From: Actinomycetes bacterium
GTDB taxonomy: Bacteria > Actinomycetota > Acidimicrobiia > Acidimicrobiales > Acidimicrobiaceae
Length of the DNA stretch: 8,909 nt
Direction of reading: 5' to 3'
Assembly: GCA_021823045.1 (NCBI GenBank)
Contig: JAKAPB010000048.1
Coordinates: 1 to 8,909 of the forward strand
The notes beneath the pieces are model-generated. The model made no database searches. It had not been told where the DNA came from and worked only from the letters and a program-made list of their open reading frames with translations. Position 1 is the stretch's first letter; each line of letters begins with the position of its first letter. Positions 7,103 to 8,909 of this stretch are shown here, in pieces. Made by a program: the position numbers and the translations under genes.

Positions 7103-8909
7103 GTGGCGGGATCGATACTTGGAACATCAGTTAACAGGATTGAAGATCCGGATCTACTGACAGGAAACACGACATATGTAGATTCTTTGAAGGTAGATGG
7201 TCTAGCTCACGTAGTCTTTGTACGATCCATCCTTGCTCACGCAAGAATAGTTTCTATTGATACCAGGGCGGCTGAACTTTCCCCCGGGGTCATCGCCGTC
7301 TATCGGGCAGAAGACCTTGACTTGCCGTCGCACCACGCCTTTTTTTCCCTTAATGACAAGGCGATTCGCCCACCGCTTGCTAGGGGAAAGGTTCAATTCG
7401 TTGGGGATCCGATCGCGGCGATAGTAGCGAATACAAAACTGGAGGCGCTAGACGCTGCAGACCTTGTGGAAGTCGAATATGAAGCCTTGACGCCGCTTGT
7501 TGAAGCCGAGGAAGCGCTTGCTGAAGGAGCCGAGACGCTTTACGACGGGCTCGAAGGAAACTTGGCGGGTGGATTTCGTGATGTCCTGGGCGATGCTGCC
7601 CTTGAAGATGCGGATGTCGTATTCCGAGCTAGGCTGATCAACCAGCGTGTAGCTGTGGCTCCTATGGAGGGTAATGCCATTCTGTCGATACCTTCAGGCT
7701 CAGTTTCTCGACTGCCTGGTGGTCAGGACTTGGCCGACGGCCGACACGTCGTCTACCTATCTACACAGATGCCTCACGGGTTTAAGGCCATTATTTCGAA
7801 GGTATTATCTATCGAACCATCAACTATGAGGGTTATCGCGCCAAATGTGGGTGGTGCATTCGGCGGAAAGGCCGGCTCGACTGCCGAGCATAGCGTTGTA
7901 GTTGCTGCGAGCATGAAACTCAAGAGGCCGCTGAAATGGGTCGAGACCAGATCTGAAAATATGGTGGCAATGCCCCAAGGGCGGGGGCAGGTCCAATACG
8001 TCGAGATGGGCTTTTATAAAAATGGGAAGATCTCTGGCTTGAGGGCGAGGATAGTAGGTGACTCTGGAGCTTACGCCGGCTTCGGGGGAGGACTGCCCTT
8101 GGGCTCTACGCGCGCGATGGCTCAGGGAGTTTATGAGATACCGAAGATTTCATATGATGCTGCGGTAGCGGTTACGAACACAACACCCGTCGGAGCTTTT
8201 CGAGGGGCAGGTCGTCCCGAAGCAGCGGCTTTCCTAGAGCGCATGATGGATATTGCAGCCGACGGGCTTGGAATTGATCCGGCAGAGATTAGGCGGATGA
8301 ACTTCATCCCGAAGGACTCTTTTCCCTACACAACCAGGATGGGTACCGTTTACGACGTAGGGGATTATGAACTTGCTCTTGACAAGGCATTGGAAATGTC
8401 CGGATATGAAGAGCTCCGCAAGGAGCAGAGTGAAAGATTGAAGAGCGGCTCAAGGAAGCTGCTTGGTATTGGGATCTCAAGCTATGTAGAGATTACTGCG
8501 GGTGGAAGCGGCTCTGAGTACGGTTCTGTGAGGATCGAACATGATGGGTCGGCGACGCTCCGGGTTGGAACCTCGTCACACGGCCAGGGGCACGCAACGT
8601 CGTTTGCAATGATCGTTTCCGAGAAACTGGGCATTCCAATGGACAAGATTAACTTGGTGCAGTCCGATACGGATTTAGTTCCACGTGGATCTGGTACCGG
8701 TGGTTCAAGATCTCTGCAGATTGGGGGCTCGGCAATAGCGGGAGCTGCCGACCTAGTCCTTGAGACCGCAAAAGAACTCGCAGCAAAACACCTGGAAGCT
8801 TCTGCTGATGATATTGTCGTTTCCGACCTTGGTGGCCTGCAGGTAGCTGGAGTTCCAACTTCAAGGATCGAGTGGACTGAGATCTATGCGATGTCTGAGC
8901 CGGGATCGG
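7103..8909 (+). CDS. Xanthine dehydrogenase/aldehyde oxidase/CoxL-family Mo-binding large subunit, 3'-truncated by window edge
   Basis: The frame is open from GTG 7103 to the window end (602 codons; family members are about 750-800, so roughly three quarters is present). GAGGT at 7092-7096 lies 6 nt before GTG. The N-terminus RIEDPDLLTGNTTYVD (about 12-27) followed by VRSILAHARIVSID is the standard opening of the hammerhead domain (to about residue 130). The molybdopterin-binding domains show GGAFGGK (250-256), AFRGAGR (365-371), GQGH (494-497) and GTGGSRS (531-537). The active-site loop has no Cys, so this is not a form I aerobic CO dehydrogenase (AYRCSFR); it resembles form II, whose loop is AYRGAGR, with Tyr changed to Phe. 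Residues about 196-214 form a polar stretch apparently longer than in relatives. The enzyme would hydroxylate an aldehyde, purine or N-heterocycle; substrate unknown. Small FeS and FAD subunits are expected downstream, outside the window. The catalytic GVGE-type Glu region is also beyond the edge. Confidence 0.93.
   Translation, partial: MAGSILGTSVNRIEDPDLLTGNTTYVDSLKVDGLAHVVFVRSILAHARIVSIDTRAAELSPGVIAVYRAEDLDLPSHHAFFSLNDKAIRPPLARGKVQFVGDPIAAIVANTKLEALDAADLVEVEYEALTPLVEAEEALAEGAETLYDGLEGNLAGGFRDVLGDAALEDADVVFRARLINQRVAVAPMEGNAILSIPSGSVSRLPGGQDLADGRHVVYLSTQMPHGFKAIISKVLSIEPSTMRVIAPNVGGAFGGKAGSTAEHSVVVAASMKLKRPLKWVETRSENMVAMPQGRGQVQYVEMGFYKNGKISGLRARIVGDSGAYAGFGGGLPLGSTRAMAQGVYEIPKISYDAAVAVTNTTPVGAFRGAGRPEAAAFLERMMDIAADGLGIDPAEIRRMNFIPKDSFPYTTRMGTVYDVGDYELALDKALEMSGYEELRKEQSERLKSGSRKLLGIGISSYVEITAGGSGSEYGSVRIEHDGSATLRVGTSSHGQGHATSFAMIVSEKLGIPMDKINLVQSDTDLVPRGSGTGGSRSLQIGGSAIAGAADLVLETAKELAAKHLEASADDIVVSDLGGLQVAGVPTSRIEWTEIYAMSEPGS

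Noticed and set aside
8649..8864. 71-codon - strand frame inside the Mo hydroxylase gene
   Set aside because: It overlaps conserved GTGGSRS-region coding sequence and has no start signal or family resemblance.

Overview
The window looks like a chromosomal segment of an actinobacterium with moderate GC content. Three things suggest this: the order yvcK-gap-pgk-tpiA-secG, a SecG carrying the actinobacterial-style HSGKGGGLSDMLGG stretch, and a tRNA-Leu without an encoded CCA end. The moderate GC, the many non-ATG starts (GTG and TTG) and frequent AGG/AGA arginine codons would suit a lower-GC lineage such as Acidimicrobiia. That placement is inference only; no marker here fixes the taxon. All convincing genes lie on the + strand.

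Layout. Positions 1-732 hold the 3' part of a YvcK/CofD-like regulator that is cut by the window edge. Positions 856-3938 hold three consecutive lower-glycolysis enzymes: glyceraldehyde-3-phosphate dehydrogenase (GTG start), phosphoglycerate kinase (TTG start) and triosephosphate isomerase. Next come SecG (4013-4240, GTG start) and a tRNA-Leu(GAG) (4320-4403). The order is close to the well-known actinobacterial housekeeping block, except that no whiA lies between yvcK and gap. Positions 4513-5382 encode an uncharacterised, apparently cytoplasmic HExxH...E metallopeptidase-like protein. A 316-nt non-coding stretch (5383-5698) with two small hairpins follows, then a 12-helix MFS transporter (5699-6982). 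The last gene, from 7103 past the window end, is the molybdopterin-binding large subunit of a xanthine dehydrogenase/aldehyde oxidase/CoxL-type molybdenum hydroxylase. Its active-site loop reads AFRGAGR, so it is not a form I CO dehydrogenase.

How the parts relate. GapA, Pgk and TpiA interconvert triose phosphates and 3-phosphoglycerate. YvcK-family proteins are tied to the glycolysis/gluconeogenesis balance and to cell-wall precursor supply, so the first half is a coherent central-carbon block followed by a Sec translocase subunit and a tRNA. The second half (peptidase, transporter, Mo hydroxylase) is accessory. The transporter and Mo hydroxylase are same-strand neighbours 120 nt apart and might share a substrate, but this is untested.

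No clearly novel system is visible. The items most worth a second look are the missing whiA, the unassigned metallopeptidase, the form II-like Mo hydroxylase with its large-subunit-first order, and the structured or leader-like regions before gap and secG.
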